Origin: Sphingopyxis sp. BE259
Lineage (GTDB): Bacteria > Pseudomonadota > Alphaproteobacteria > Sphingomonadales > Sphingomonadaceae
Assembly (NCBI RefSeq): GCF_031457495.1
Contig: NZ_JAVDWM010000001.1
Location: 558,001-622,000 of the forward strand
Direction: 5' to 3'
DNA length: 64,000 bases
Under the pieces are notes generated by a model, which searched no databases, was not told where the DNA came from, and was given only the letters and a program-made list of their open reading frames with translations. This document shows positions 1 to 7,086 of this stretch, piece by piece. The translations under genes and the position numbers were made by a program. Position 1 is the first letter of the stretch. Every line of letters starts with the position of its first letter.

Positions 1-167
1 AACAGGCGGCGAAAGATATTGGGGAGCTGGAACGCAAGCTGCCATGCATCGGCGATGCCGCCCGCGCCGAGGATACGGCTGAGCAGCATGTCGCGCGCGA
101 ATCCGAAAATGCGGCTGACCATCGTCAACCCGCCGATCGTCCCGACGCTCTTGACCAGGCTGCTCAC
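1..167 (-). CDS. murJ: MurJ lipid II flippase, N-terminal part (runs off the window)
   Basis: Reading the minus strand from a GTG at 167 gives about 55 residues before the window edge. They include SLVKSVGTIGGLTMVSRIFG, then ARDMLLSRILGAGGIADAW and FQLPNIFRRLF, which match the conserved first membrane segment and loop of MurJ/MviN. MurJ moves lipid II across the inner membrane for peptidoglycan synthesis. A purine-rich GGGGCGGG lies about 10 bases upstream of the GTG; an ATG 15 codons later is a weaker alternative because it would remove conserved residues. It lies 27 bases downstream of secB on the same strand and is probably co-transcribed with it. Only the N-terminus is visible. Confidence 0.88.
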   Translation of the reverse strand, partial: MSSLVKSVGTIGGLTMVSRIFGFARDMLLSRILGAGGIADAWQLAFQLPNIFRRL

Positions 168-194
168 CTCGTCAGCCCGCCCCGTCGATGGCGA

Positions 195-713
195 TTATGC
201 CTGACCAACCGGCGCGACGTCGCCCGCCTGCTCGGCCTCGACTTGCTGGACCTGCTGCATGAACAGGCCGTGGAAATCGATCGGCTCCAGCAACAGCGGC
301 GCGAAACCGCCATCGCGCACGGCATCGGCGACGACGCGGCGGGCAAAGGGGAACAGGATGCGCGGCGCTTCGGCCAGAAAAAACGGCTGCAACTGGTCCT
401 CTGGGACGTTGCGAACGCCGAACAGGCCGGCATATTTCAGGTCGATCACGAACATGGTGCCCGCGTCAGCCTTTGACGTGACGTCGATCTTCAGCGTCAC
501 TTCGAACAGGCCGTCACCGACGCCGTCGGCGGCAATGTTGAACTGGACGTCGATCTGCGGCGCTTCCTGCCACTGATACACGGCGGGCGCGTTCGGGTTT
601 TCGAACGACAGGTCTTTGACATACTGCGAAATCAGGCCGATCGCCGGGCTGGTGTCTTCACCATTGGGCTGCAGGGCGGGGTTGTTGATGTCGGCGCTGG
701 TCTCGTCAGCCAT
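195..713 (-). CDS. secB: Protein-export chaperone SecB
   Basis: A 172-residue acidic protein with the SecB core: ISQYVKDLSFENPNAP near residues 29-44, the beta strands with QIDVQFNIAADG, and the C-terminal FPFARRVVADAVRDGGFAPLLLEPIDF segment. SecB is a cytosolic tetramer that keeps preproteins unfolded and delivers them to SecA. Length is typical for alphaproteobacterial SecB. The gene precedes murJ on the same strand and diverges from the Tim44-like gene, leaving a shared upstream region at about 714-960. Identification rests on family-wide sequence features and is secure. Confidence 0.96.
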   Translation of the reverse strand: MADETSADINNPALQPNGEDTSPAIGLISQYVKDLSFENPNAPAVYQWQEAPQIDVQFNIAADGVGDGLFEVTLKIDVTSKADAGTMFVIDLKYAGLFGVRNVPEDQLQPFFLAEAPRILFPFARRVVADAVRDGGFAPLLLEPIDFHGLFMQQVQQVEAEQAGDVAPVGQA

Positions 714-960
714 GATGATATGCTTTCGCTCGATAGGATGAAACTGGGTCCCCGCCGCGGGCCGTGTCGGGATCGCGGCAGACGGTTGCGGCGGCGCTTA
801 GCAGCGCCTGTCACCCAGCACAATGGGCGCGCGGCAGCGGTTCGGGCGGGGTGAATCGTTGACCTGCTGCGTTGCCGGGGCCATGGTGGTTTGAAACTTG
901 GCCGTGCATCGCTTATGTATGGGCCGATATGTTTCCATTGCCCGCATTGGACTTTTGCCC

Positions 961-1626
961 GTGACTGCTTTTTCGATCGTCTTGCTCGCCATGATTGCCG
1001 CCTTCCTCGGCATGCGGCTCTATTCGGTGCTCGGCAAGCGCACCGGGCACGAGCAGGAACCCGTGCTGCCGCGCCGTGATGATCGGGCGGCGCCCGCGCC
1101 GGTGCGCCTGGACGATGGCGAAGCGCCCGCGCCGAGTGTCGGCGGCGCCGACACGTCGGGCCTCGTCTACGAACCTGCCGCCGAAATCGGATTGCGCCAG
1201 CTGCTCGCGAGCGACCGCAGTTTTGATGCCGGTCGCTTCATGGAGGGCGCCGAGGCCGCGTATCGAATGATTTCGGAGGCCTATTGGAGCGGCGATCGCG
1301 AGACGCTGCGCGACCTGTGTGACGACGATAGCTATGAAGCGTTCGTCGAAGCGATCGAAGCGCGCGACGCGCGCGGTGAAAAGCTCGACAACCGGCTGGT
1401 CGGCATCGATTCGGCGAAGATCACCGCGGTCGAAATGGATCGCAACGAAGCGCGCATCACCGTGCGCTATCAGGCGGACATCAGCGCCGTCACCCGCGAC
1501 GCCGATGGCAAGATGATCGCCGGATCGATGAGCGATGCGTCGCGGACCGACGATCTGTGGACCTTCCGCCGCGGCATCGGCAGCAGCGATCCCAACTGGC
1601 TGCTCGACGAAATCGAAGCAGCCTGA
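961..1626 (+). CDS. Tim44-like domain membrane-anchored protein
   Basis: One N-terminal hydrophobic segment (AFSIVLLAMIAAFLGMRLYSVLG) is followed by a charged proline-rich linker and a C-terminal Tim44-like domain from about residue 75, containing FMEGAEAAYRMISEAYWSGD and the closing DPNWLLDEIEAA. Alphaproteobacterial Tim44-like proteins of this layout sit in the inner membrane; their exact role is not settled. I chose the GTG at 961 because it puts the membrane segment at the extreme N-terminus, as in relatives. In-frame ATGs at 898 and 919 would add up to 21 residues without family resemblance. The gene diverges from secB and is followed after 5 bases by mltA. Confidence 0.85.
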   Translation: MTAFSIVLLAMIAAFLGMRLYSVLGKRTGHEQEPVLPRRDDRAAPAPVRLDDGEAPAPSVGGADTSGLVYEPAAEIGLRQLLASDRSFDAGRFMEGAEAAYRMISEAYWSGDRETLRDLCDDDSYEAFVEAIEARDARGEKLDNRLVGIDSAKITAVEMDRNEARITVRYQADISAVTRDADGKMIAGSMSDASRTDDLWTFRRGIGSSDPNWLLDEIEAA

Positions 1627-1631
1627 CTGCG

Positions 1632-2972
1632 GTGCTGACGATATTGTCGTCCGGGGCGCGCCGGACGCGCGCTTTCGGATTCATCTTGATCGCCGCGCTG
1701 CCGCTTTTGGCGGGGTGCGCGTCGGTGATCCCCGACACGGGCAGCCGCCCGGCGCCCGCCACGTCGGCGCCGGCACCAACTCCGACCCGTCCCGGCGCGA
1801 CGCCGCGCCCCTATCAGCCGCGTCCGTCCGAAACCGGCGGGGTGGCCGCCCGCCCGATCCCGGCGACGCCGCGCGCTGCGTTGCCCACCGCCGCCGTCCC
1901 GGCGGACGCAACGACCGCGGCGACCAGCGGCGTCATCGCCGGTCCCGACTTCGCCAGCCTTGGCGTCACCGCCCAACAGGCGGTGACGGCCCTCGCGGCA
2001 TTCCGCATCAGTTGCCCATCGGTCCAACGCCGCGCCGACGTTAGCGGGCTGACGCAGGGCGCCGACTGGACAGAAAGCTGCAACGCGGCGAAAAACTGGT
2101 CCGACGGTGACGCATCGGCTTTCTTCGCGCGCTATTTCGGCACGGTTCAGGTCGGCGCCGGAACCGCATTCGTCACCGGCTATTATGAACCCGAAATCGC
2201 CGGATCGCGCACCAAACGAGCGGGTTACGATGTCCCCATCTATCGTCGGCCCGCCGACTTGGTCGATGTCGATCTTGGTCAATTCTCCGACGAGCTGAAG
2301 GGCAAGACGATCCGCGGCCGCGTCGAGGGCAGCAAGCTGGGGCAATATTACGACCGCGCCGCGATCGAGAGCGGCGCGCTGGAAGGACGCGGGCTTGAAA
2401 TCGCTTATGCCGCCGACGCCGCCGAATTCTTTTTCCTGCAAGTTCAGGGGTCTGGCCGCCTGCGCCTGCCCGACGGCGGCATCATGCGCATCGGTTATGA
2501 CACGCAGAACGGCCGCGGCTATGTCGGGATCGGCAAGCTGCTGCTCGACCGCGGCGAATTGCAGCGCGGGCAGGCGTCGATGCAGGGCATCCTCGATTAT
2601 CTGCGCGCCGATCCGGTGCGCGGCGCCGCGGTGATGAACGAAAATCCTAGCTGGGTGTTTTTCCGCGAGCTGACCGGTCCCGGCCCGCTTGGCGCGATGG
2701 GGCTGCCGGTGACGGGTCGCGCGAGTGTCGCCGCAGATCCCAAATATGTGCCGCTCGGCGCCCCCGTTTTCCTCTCGCTCGACCGCGCCGAACCCAATGG
2801 GTTGTGGATCGCGCAGGACACCGGCGGCGCGATCAAGGGCGCCAACCGCTTCGACAGTTTCTGGGGCGCAGGCGAGGATGCGCGCGCGATTGCCGGCGGT
2901 ATGGCGGCGCGCGGTTCGGCGCTGTTGCTGCTGCCGCGCGCCAGCATCGCGCGGCTGATCCCGGCGCGCTGA
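1632..2972 (+). CDS. mltA: Membrane-bound lytic murein transglycosylase A (MltA)
   Basis: From the GTG at 1632 the protein has 446 residues and begins with a lipoprotein signal ending in the lipobox LLAGC (Cys29), so it is probably an outer-membrane lipoprotein. The MltA barrel domain (TGYYEPEIAGSR, QVQGSGRLRLPDG, IGYDTQNGRGYVGIG) is followed by the 3D domain with IAQDTGGAIKGANRFDSFWG; Asp396 in that motif corresponds to the catalytic region of the family. MltA cleaves the MurNAc-GlcNAc bond and forms 1,6-anhydro ends. An upstream in-frame ATG at 1557 lies inside the preceding gene and would bury the signal peptide. A proline/alanine-rich tether follows the lipobox. Confidence 0.93.
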   Translation: MLTILSSGARRTRAFGFILIAALPLLAGCASVIPDTGSRPAPATSAPAPTPTRPGATPRPYQPRPSETGGVAARPIPATPRAALPTAAVPADATTAATSGVIAGPDFASLGVTAQQAVTALAAFRISCPSVQRRADVSGLTQGADWTESCNAAKNWSDGDASAFFARYFGTVQVGAGTAFVTGYYEPEIAGSRTKRAGYDVPIYRRPADLVDVDLGQFSDELKGKTIRGRVEGSKLGQYYDRAAIESGALEGRGLEIAYAADAAEFFFLQVQGSGRLRLPDGGIMRIGYDTQNGRGYVGIGKLLLDRGELQRGQASMQGILDYLRADPVRGAAVMNENPSWVFFRELTGPGPLGAMGLPVTGRASVAADPKYVPLGAPVFLSLDRAEPNGLWIAQDTGGAIKGANRFDSFWGAGEDARAIAGGMAARGSALLLLPRASIARLIPAR

Positions 2973-2979
2973 CGCCGCG

Positions 2980-3555
2980 ATGGCGCGGCGGCTCGATCCC
3001 GACGAAAACGCGCTGTGGAAAAAGGTCGCGGCAACGGTGAAGCCGCTGGCCAAGGCGAAAGCGCCGCTTGCTCCAGTGGCCCCGCCGACGATCCGCCCGC
3101 CGCAGTCCACCCTGCGTAACACCGCCATCCCCGCGGCGCCCGCCCGCCCCGCAGCCAAGCTCCCGCAGCCGCGCCGCACTCACAGCGCCGCGACGCTCGA
3201 CGGTCATTGGGATCGGCGGCTGCGGAAAGGGCTGGTCCGCCCCGACCTTAGCATCGACCTCCACGGGCATACGCTCGTCTCGGCGCAGGCGCTGCTCGAC
3301 GACGCCATCGCCCGCGCCGTGATCCGCAGCGCGCGCGTGCTGCTCGTGGTCGCGGGGCGCCTTCGCCCGGGCGCTGACCGATTACCGCAAATGCACGGCG
3401 ATCCGCGGCCGCGCGGCGCGATCCGCGCCTCGCTCCCCGACTGGCTCGCCCATTCGCCCCACGCAGACCAGATCGTCGCGCTGCGCCCGGCGCATGTCAG
3501 CCATGGCGGGGCAGGCGCCGTCTATGTGATTTTGCGACGCGCAAGAGACGATTAA
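2980..3555 (+). CDS. Smr-domain protein
   Basis: The 191-residue protein has a basic, proline-rich N-terminal half and a C-terminal Smr domain. The domain shows the hallmark DLHGHTL (Asp93-Gly96) and the second motif HGGAGAVYVILRR near the end. Smr domains resemble the C-terminus of MutS2 and are associated with nucleic-acid binding or nicking; the function of stand-alone alphaproteobacterial versions is not firmly known. The gene starts 7 bases after mltA and is probably in the same transcript. Its 3' end overlaps the convergent dapE stop by 4 bases. Confidence 0.88.
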   Translation: MARRLDPDENALWKKVAATVKPLAKAKAPLAPVAPPTIRPPQSTLRNTAIPAAPARPAAKLPQPRRTHSAATLDGHWDRRLRKGLVRPDLSIDLHGHTLVSAQALLDDAIARAVIRSARVLLVVAGRLRPGADRLPQMHGDPRPRGAIRASLPDWLAHSPHADQIVALRPAHVSHGGAGAVYVILRRARDD

Positions 3556-4685
3556 AGGAAAGCCCGCATCAACACGCCTCTGTAAATCGCCGTCAGCTTG
3601 TGCAGATCGTCCACCGCCACCGCTTCGTCCAGCTTGTGCATCGTCGCGTTGGTCAGCCCGAATTCGACCACCGGGCACAGCGCGTGGAGGAAGCGCGCGT
3701 CCGACGTGCCGCCCGTCGTCGACATCTCCGCCACCACATCGGTCTCGGCATGGATCGCCTCGGCGACCAGCCCCGACAGTTCGCCAGGCGGGGTCAGGAA
3801 CGCTTCGCCCGAAATCTTGCCCAGCACTTTGGCGGCGGGTTCGACGTCGTGCGCGACGCGTTCGATCATCGCGACCAGATCGGCACCCTTGTGCTGGTCA
3901 TTGAAACGGATCGACAGCCGCGCGCGTGCCGATGCCGGGATGACGTTGGTCGCGCCATTGCCGACCTCGATGTCGGTAAATTCGATGTTCGACGGCTGAA
4001 ACCAGTCGTTGCCGTCGTCCAGCGCCACCGCATCGATCGCCGCCATGATCCGCACCAGCTTGGGGATCGGATTGTCGGCGAGGTGCGGATAGGCGACATG
4101 CCCCTGCGTCCCCGGCACGTCGATCCAGATATTGACCGACCCGCGCCGGCCGATCTTCACCATATCGCCCAGCTTGTTGACGGACGTCGGCTCGCCGACG
4201 ACGATCATGTCGGGGACGATGCCGCGCCCCGCCATATGCTCCATCAGCGCGCGGGTGCCGAAAATCGCCGGGCCTTCCTCGTCGCCGGTGATGATCAGGC
4301 TGATCGTCCCGGCATCGACCGGGGTCGCGGCGGCGGCGGCGACAAAGGCCGCGATCGATCCCTTCATGTCGACCGCGCCGCGGCCATAGAGCAGGTCGCC
4401 GCGAACTTCGGGGGCAAAGGCGTCCCCCGTCCAGCCAACCCCCGGCGGCACGACGTCGAGATGCCCGGCAAAGCCGAAATGCACGGGGCCGCTCCCCTGC
4501 CGCACCGCGAGCAGATTTTCGACCGGCCCGTCGGGTTCGATCCCGTCGATGAACCGCTCGACGGTAAAGCCCAGCGGCACCAGCGCCGCTTCCAGCACAT
4601 CGAACACCGCACCGGTGGCGGGCGTGACGGAGGGCGCGGCGATCAGCGCTTGGGCCAGTTCGACGGGGTCAATGCTGTGGGTCAT
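3552..4685 (-). CDS. dapE: Succinyl-diaminopimelate desuccinylase (DapE)
   Basis: A 377-residue M20-family metallohydrolase. Visible metal-ligand motifs are the first histidine region FGFAGHLDVVPPG, GRGAVDMKGSIAAF with the bridging aspartate, and TGDEEGPAIFGT with the general-base glutamate pair. DapE removes succinate from N-succinyl-LL-2,6-diaminopimelate in the lysine/DAP pathway feeding peptidoglycan and protein synthesis. Length and the internal dimerisation domain are typical. It converges on the Smr gene with a 4-base overlap and diverges from the cupin gene across a palindromic repeat. Peptidase T/ArgE relatives share the fold, but the motif set matches DapE best. Confidence 0.94.
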   Translation of the reverse strand: MTHSIDPVELAQALIAAPSVTPATGAVFDVLEAALVPLGFTVERFIDGIEPDGPVENLLAVRQGSGPVHFGFAGHLDVVPPGVGWTGDAFAPEVRGDLLYGRGAVDMKGSIAAFVAAAAATPVDAGTISLIITGDEEGPAIFGTRALMEHMAGRGIVPDMIVVGEPTSVNKLGDMVKIGRRGSVNIWIDVPGTQGHVAYPHLADNPIPKLVRIMAAIDAVALDDGNDWFQPSNIEFTDIEVGNGATNVIPASARARLSIRFNDQHKGADLVAMIERVAHDVEPAAKVLGKISGEAFLTPPGELSGLVAEAIHAETDVVAEMSTTGGTSDARFLHALCPVVEFGLTNATMHKLDEAVAVDDLHKLTAIYRGVLMRAFL

Positions 4686-4698
4686 CCCGTCCTCTTAC

Positions 4699-4766
4699 CC
4701 GTTCGTGTCGAGCGAAGTCGAGACACGTTGGCGTCCACGCATCTCGACTTCGCTCGATGCGAACGG
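4699..4766. repeat. Imperfect palindromic dispersed repeat with CCGTTCG termini
   Basis: Arms at 4699-4727 and 4738-4766 are inverted copies of 29 bases with four differences. Each arm contains TCGAGCGAAGTCGAGA, itself nearly self-complementary. The outer ends read CCGTTCG and CGAACGG, as in the elements at 45354 and 51554. It sits between the divergent dapE and cupin genes. Confidence 0.8.
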
Positions 4767-4789
4767 CAAGAAGGTGGCGGAGGACTGCC

Positions 4790-5257
4790 ATGCCCAAACT
4801 CGACCTCGCCGCGATTCCGCAAACCAACACCACCGGTTATCCCGCACCTTACGACGCTCCGGTCCAGGGCCGCTGGTATCGCCGGCTGGCCCCCGCGACC
4901 GGGCTCAGTGATTTCGCCGCCAGCCATGTCGTGCTGAAACCCGGCGCCTGGTCGTCGCAGCGCCACTGGCACGACGGCGAGGACGAGATGCTGGTGATGA
5001 TTTCGGGCGAGGCGGTGCTGATCGAGGATGACGGCCGACACGCCATGCGGCCCGGCGACATCGCGGTGTGGCCGAAGGGCAGCACCAACGGGCATCATCT
5101 GGTCAACGAATCGGACGCCGACTGCGTGTTCGTCGCGCTGGGCGGCGGCAAGAAATATGACACCGGGGGCGGTTATTCGGACATCGACATGTTGTTTGGT
5201 CCGGACGGGTATTTCCGCAAGGACGGTACGCCGTATCCGACGAAGCGGATTCCGTGA
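4790..5257 (+). CDS. Cupin-domain protein
   Basis: A 155-residue single-domain cupin. The first cupin motif is seen in QRHWHDGEDEMLVMISGEAVLIED (His-x-His and Glu metal ligands), and the second in RPGDIAVWPKGSTNGHHLVNES. The fold usually binds a divalent metal and can serve dioxygenase, isomerase or simple sugar-binding roles; nothing here fixes the substrate. The start at 4790 is preceded by AAGGTGGCGGAGGA at good spacing, better than an in-frame ATG 33 bases upstream that lies in the repeat. It stands alone between repeats. Confidence 0.85.
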   Translation: MPKLDLAAIPQTNTTGYPAPYDAPVQGRWYRRLAPATGLSDFAASHVVLKPGAWSSQRHWHDGEDEMLVMISGEAVLIEDDGRHAMRPGDIAVWPKGSTNGHHLVNESDADCVFVALGGGKKYDTGGGYSDIDMLFGPDGYFRKDGTPYPTKRIP

Positions 5258-5301
5258 GCGCCCAAGTTCGGTTTTGGGGTGGTGAGCGGTCATTGGCTTA
5301 A

Positions 5302-5421
5302 CCTCCCCTCCCGCAAGCGGGAGGGGCAGCGAGACTTACGAACTTGTTCGTTAGTCGCAGCGGGGTGGGCCTTTGCAACGTCGCTGCCCACCCCCGACCC
5401 CTCCCGTCTGCGGGAGGGGAG
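5302..5421. repeat. Composite palindromic repeat (nested hairpins)
   Basis: Two short hairpins bracket the element: CCCCTCCCGC-AA-GCGGGAGGGG at 5305-5326 and CCCCTCCCG-TCTG-CGGGAGGGG at 5398-5419. Between them lies a further inverted pair, GGGGTGGGC and GCCCACCCC. The whole unit is about 120 bp and non-coding. The 322-base gap between the cupin and GST genes is largely this and the next repeat. Confidence 0.75.
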
Positions 5422-5465
5422 ACCATGTCCACAATCGGTTGAAGGCCGCCCTTTAAGAATTTCGC

Positions 5466-5528
5466 GCAGAGGCCGCAGAGAACGCGGAGATGTTGACGTT
5501 TTCTCTCTGCGTTCTCTGCGGCCTCTGC
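5466..5528. repeat. Perfect 20-bp inverted repeat
   Basis: GCAGAGGCCGCAGAGAACGC at 5466-5485 is exactly inverted at 5509-5528, with a 23-base loop. It could fold as a strong stem-loop in either transcript. No T-run follows on either strand, so it looks like a dispersed palindrome rather than a simple terminator, although it lies just beyond the 3' end of the GST gene. Confidence 0.8.
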
Positions 5529-5579
5529 CCGAATCTCCGAACAGACTGACAACCACAACCGATCGCTAACCGACGCGCC

Positions 5580-6251
5580 CTACCCCTGCTCCGGCCCCTC
5601 GAACTTCTCGATCACCCAATCTTCGGCCTGTGCGCCGCCGATCCATTCCTGCATGCACGGATGGCTGATCACCGCCTGCATATAGGCAAGGGCAAAGGGT
5701 GGCAGCGGGATTGAATAAGTGATGAAGCGCGAGACGACCGGGGCGAACATGATATCGGCGGCGGACCAGTCGCCGAACAGATAATCGCCTTCGCTGCCGA
5801 ACCGCGCCCGCGCTTCGGCCCAGATTTGCAGGATGCGGACGACATCGGCCTGCACCTCGGGAAGCAGCGGCGCGGCGGGGTAGATGCGGCGGATGTTCAT
5901 GCTGTGATTACGCCGCAGCGCCGCAAAGCCCGAATGCATTTCGGCCGCCATTGACCGCGCCATGGCGCGTGCCGCCATTTCGTCGGGCCAGTATCCGCGC
6001 TTCCCGCCGGTCTTTTCGTTGAGGTAATCGACGATCGCCAGGCTGTCCCAGACGACGATGTCGTCGCCGTCCCACAGGATCGGCACCTTGCCGCCCGAGG
6101 GCGCGAACTCGTCGCCTTCGCGGCGCTGGTTCCAGGCCTCGTCATACAGCGGAACGGTGATTTCCTCGAACGACAGGCCGCTATGCTTGGCGGCGAGCCA
6201 GCCGCGCAGGCTCCAGCTGGAATAGGCCTTGTTGCCGATGAACAGTTTCAT
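5580..6251 (-). CDS. Glutathione S-transferase family protein
   Basis: A 223-residue protein with an N-terminal thioredoxin-fold domain (MKLFIGNKAYSSWSLRGWLA; the YSSWS segment holds the likely glutathione-activating serine/tyrosine) and the glutathione-binding cis-proline and SNAIL-like region in KVPILWDGDDIVVWDSLAIVDYL. A helical C-terminal domain follows. It conjugates or otherwise uses glutathione, with substrate unknown. It is isolated, flanked by palindromic repeats on both sides. Some relatives are annotated as maleylacetoacetate isomerase-like, but the motif for that is not clear here. Confidence 0.88.
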   Translation of the reverse strand: MKLFIGNKAYSSWSLRGWLAAKHSGLSFEEITVPLYDEAWNQRREGDEFAPSGGKVPILWDGDDIVVWDSLAIVDYLNEKTGGKRGYWPDEMAARAMARSMAAEMHSGFAALRRNHSMNIRRIYPAAPLLPEVQADVVRILQIWAEARARFGSEGDYLFGDWSAADIMFAPVVSRFITYSIPLPPFALAYMQAVISHPCMQEWIGGAQAEDWVIEKFEGPEQG

Positions 6252-6266
6252 GGGGTCTCCCTAACC

Positions 6267-6422
6267 CCTCTCCCCTTGGGGGAGAGGGTTGTGCAGGCTT
6301 GGCAGCTTGCTGCCTAGCCGAAGCTGGGTGAGGGGTGTCAACCTTTGCGGCCACAGCCCTCACCAAGTTTCGGTAACGGACAAGTCCGCAACCTCCACTA
6401 TCCTCTCCCCCAAGGGGAGAGG
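6267..6422. repeat. Repeat element with 21-bp perfect terminal inverted repeats
   Basis: CCTCTCCCCTTGGGGGAGAGG at 6267-6287 is the exact inverse complement of 6402-6422; each end is also nearly a hairpin by itself. The 156-bp unit holds no reading frame and fills the gap between the GST start and the yihA stop. Size and ends resemble a small non-autonomous mobile palindrome. Confidence 0.78.
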
Positions 6423-6426
6423 ATTA

Positions 6427-7086
6427 TTAGATTTCCACCGCCTCCAGCACCGCGGTGCGCAGTTCGGCGATCCCCATGCCCTTTTCGCTGCTGGTCACGA
6501 TCACCTCGGGGTGCGCGGCGGGGTGCTTGCGGGCTTCGGCCTGTGACGCGGCATGAACCGCGGCCAGCTCGCTCGCCTTGATCTTGTCGGCCTTGGTCAG
6601 CACCAGCCGATAGCTGACCGCGGCGGTGTCGAGCATTTCGATGAACTCGCGGTCGACGTCCTTGATCCCGTGGCGGCTGTCGATCAGCACGAGCGTGCGT
6701 TTCAGTACCGCGCGCCCGCGCAAATAATCGTTGATCAGGAAGCGCCATTTCCTGACGACATCCTTGGGCGCCTTGGCAAAGCCATAGCCGGGCATATCGA
6801 CCAGCCGGAACACGAGCGGTTCGCCGACGTCGAAATAGTTGAGCTCCTGCGTCCGCCCCGGGGTCACCGACGTGCGCGCGAGGCCGTTGCGGTTGGTCAG
6901 CGCGTTGAGCAGCGACGATTTGCCGACGTTCGAGCGCCCCGCAAAGGCGATTTCGGGCATCGTCGGGTCGGGCAGATGCTGGAGCGCCGGCGCCGATTTC
7001 AGGAAGGTGATCGGTCCCGAAAACAGCTTGCGCGCGCGTTCCGCCCGTTCGGGGTCGGCGCCGGGTTCAAGGTCGCTATCGCTCAC
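6427..7086 (-). CDS. yihA: Ribosome-biogenesis GTP-binding protein YihA/YsxC
   Basis: Starting from the GTG at 7086 gives 219 residues. The G1 P-loop is GRSNVGKSSLL (about 50-60), G2/G3 lie in TSVTPGRTQELNYF and DMPGYGFAKAP, and G4 is LTKADK. The family assists 50S subunit assembly as an essential GTPase. The reading frame stays open further upstream inside yidC, but the GTG overlapping the yidC stop as GTGA gives the family N-terminus. The 4-base overlap implies translational coupling to yidC. Confidence 0.95.
   Translation of the reverse strand: MSDSDLEPGADPERAERARKLFSGPITFLKSAPALQHLPDPTMPEIAFAGRSNVGKSSLLNALTNRNGLARTSVTPGRTQELNYFDVGEPLVFRLVDMPGYGFAKAPKDVVRKWRFLINDYLRGRAVLKRTLVLIDSRHGIKDVDREFIEMLDTAAVSYRLVLTKADKIKASELAAVHAASQAEARKHPAAHPEVIVTSSEKGMGIAELRTAVLEAVEI

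Noticed and set aside
3600..4937. Long open frame antisense to dapE
   Set aside because: Composition follows the GC-rich codon shadow of dapE, and the translation lacks any family motif.
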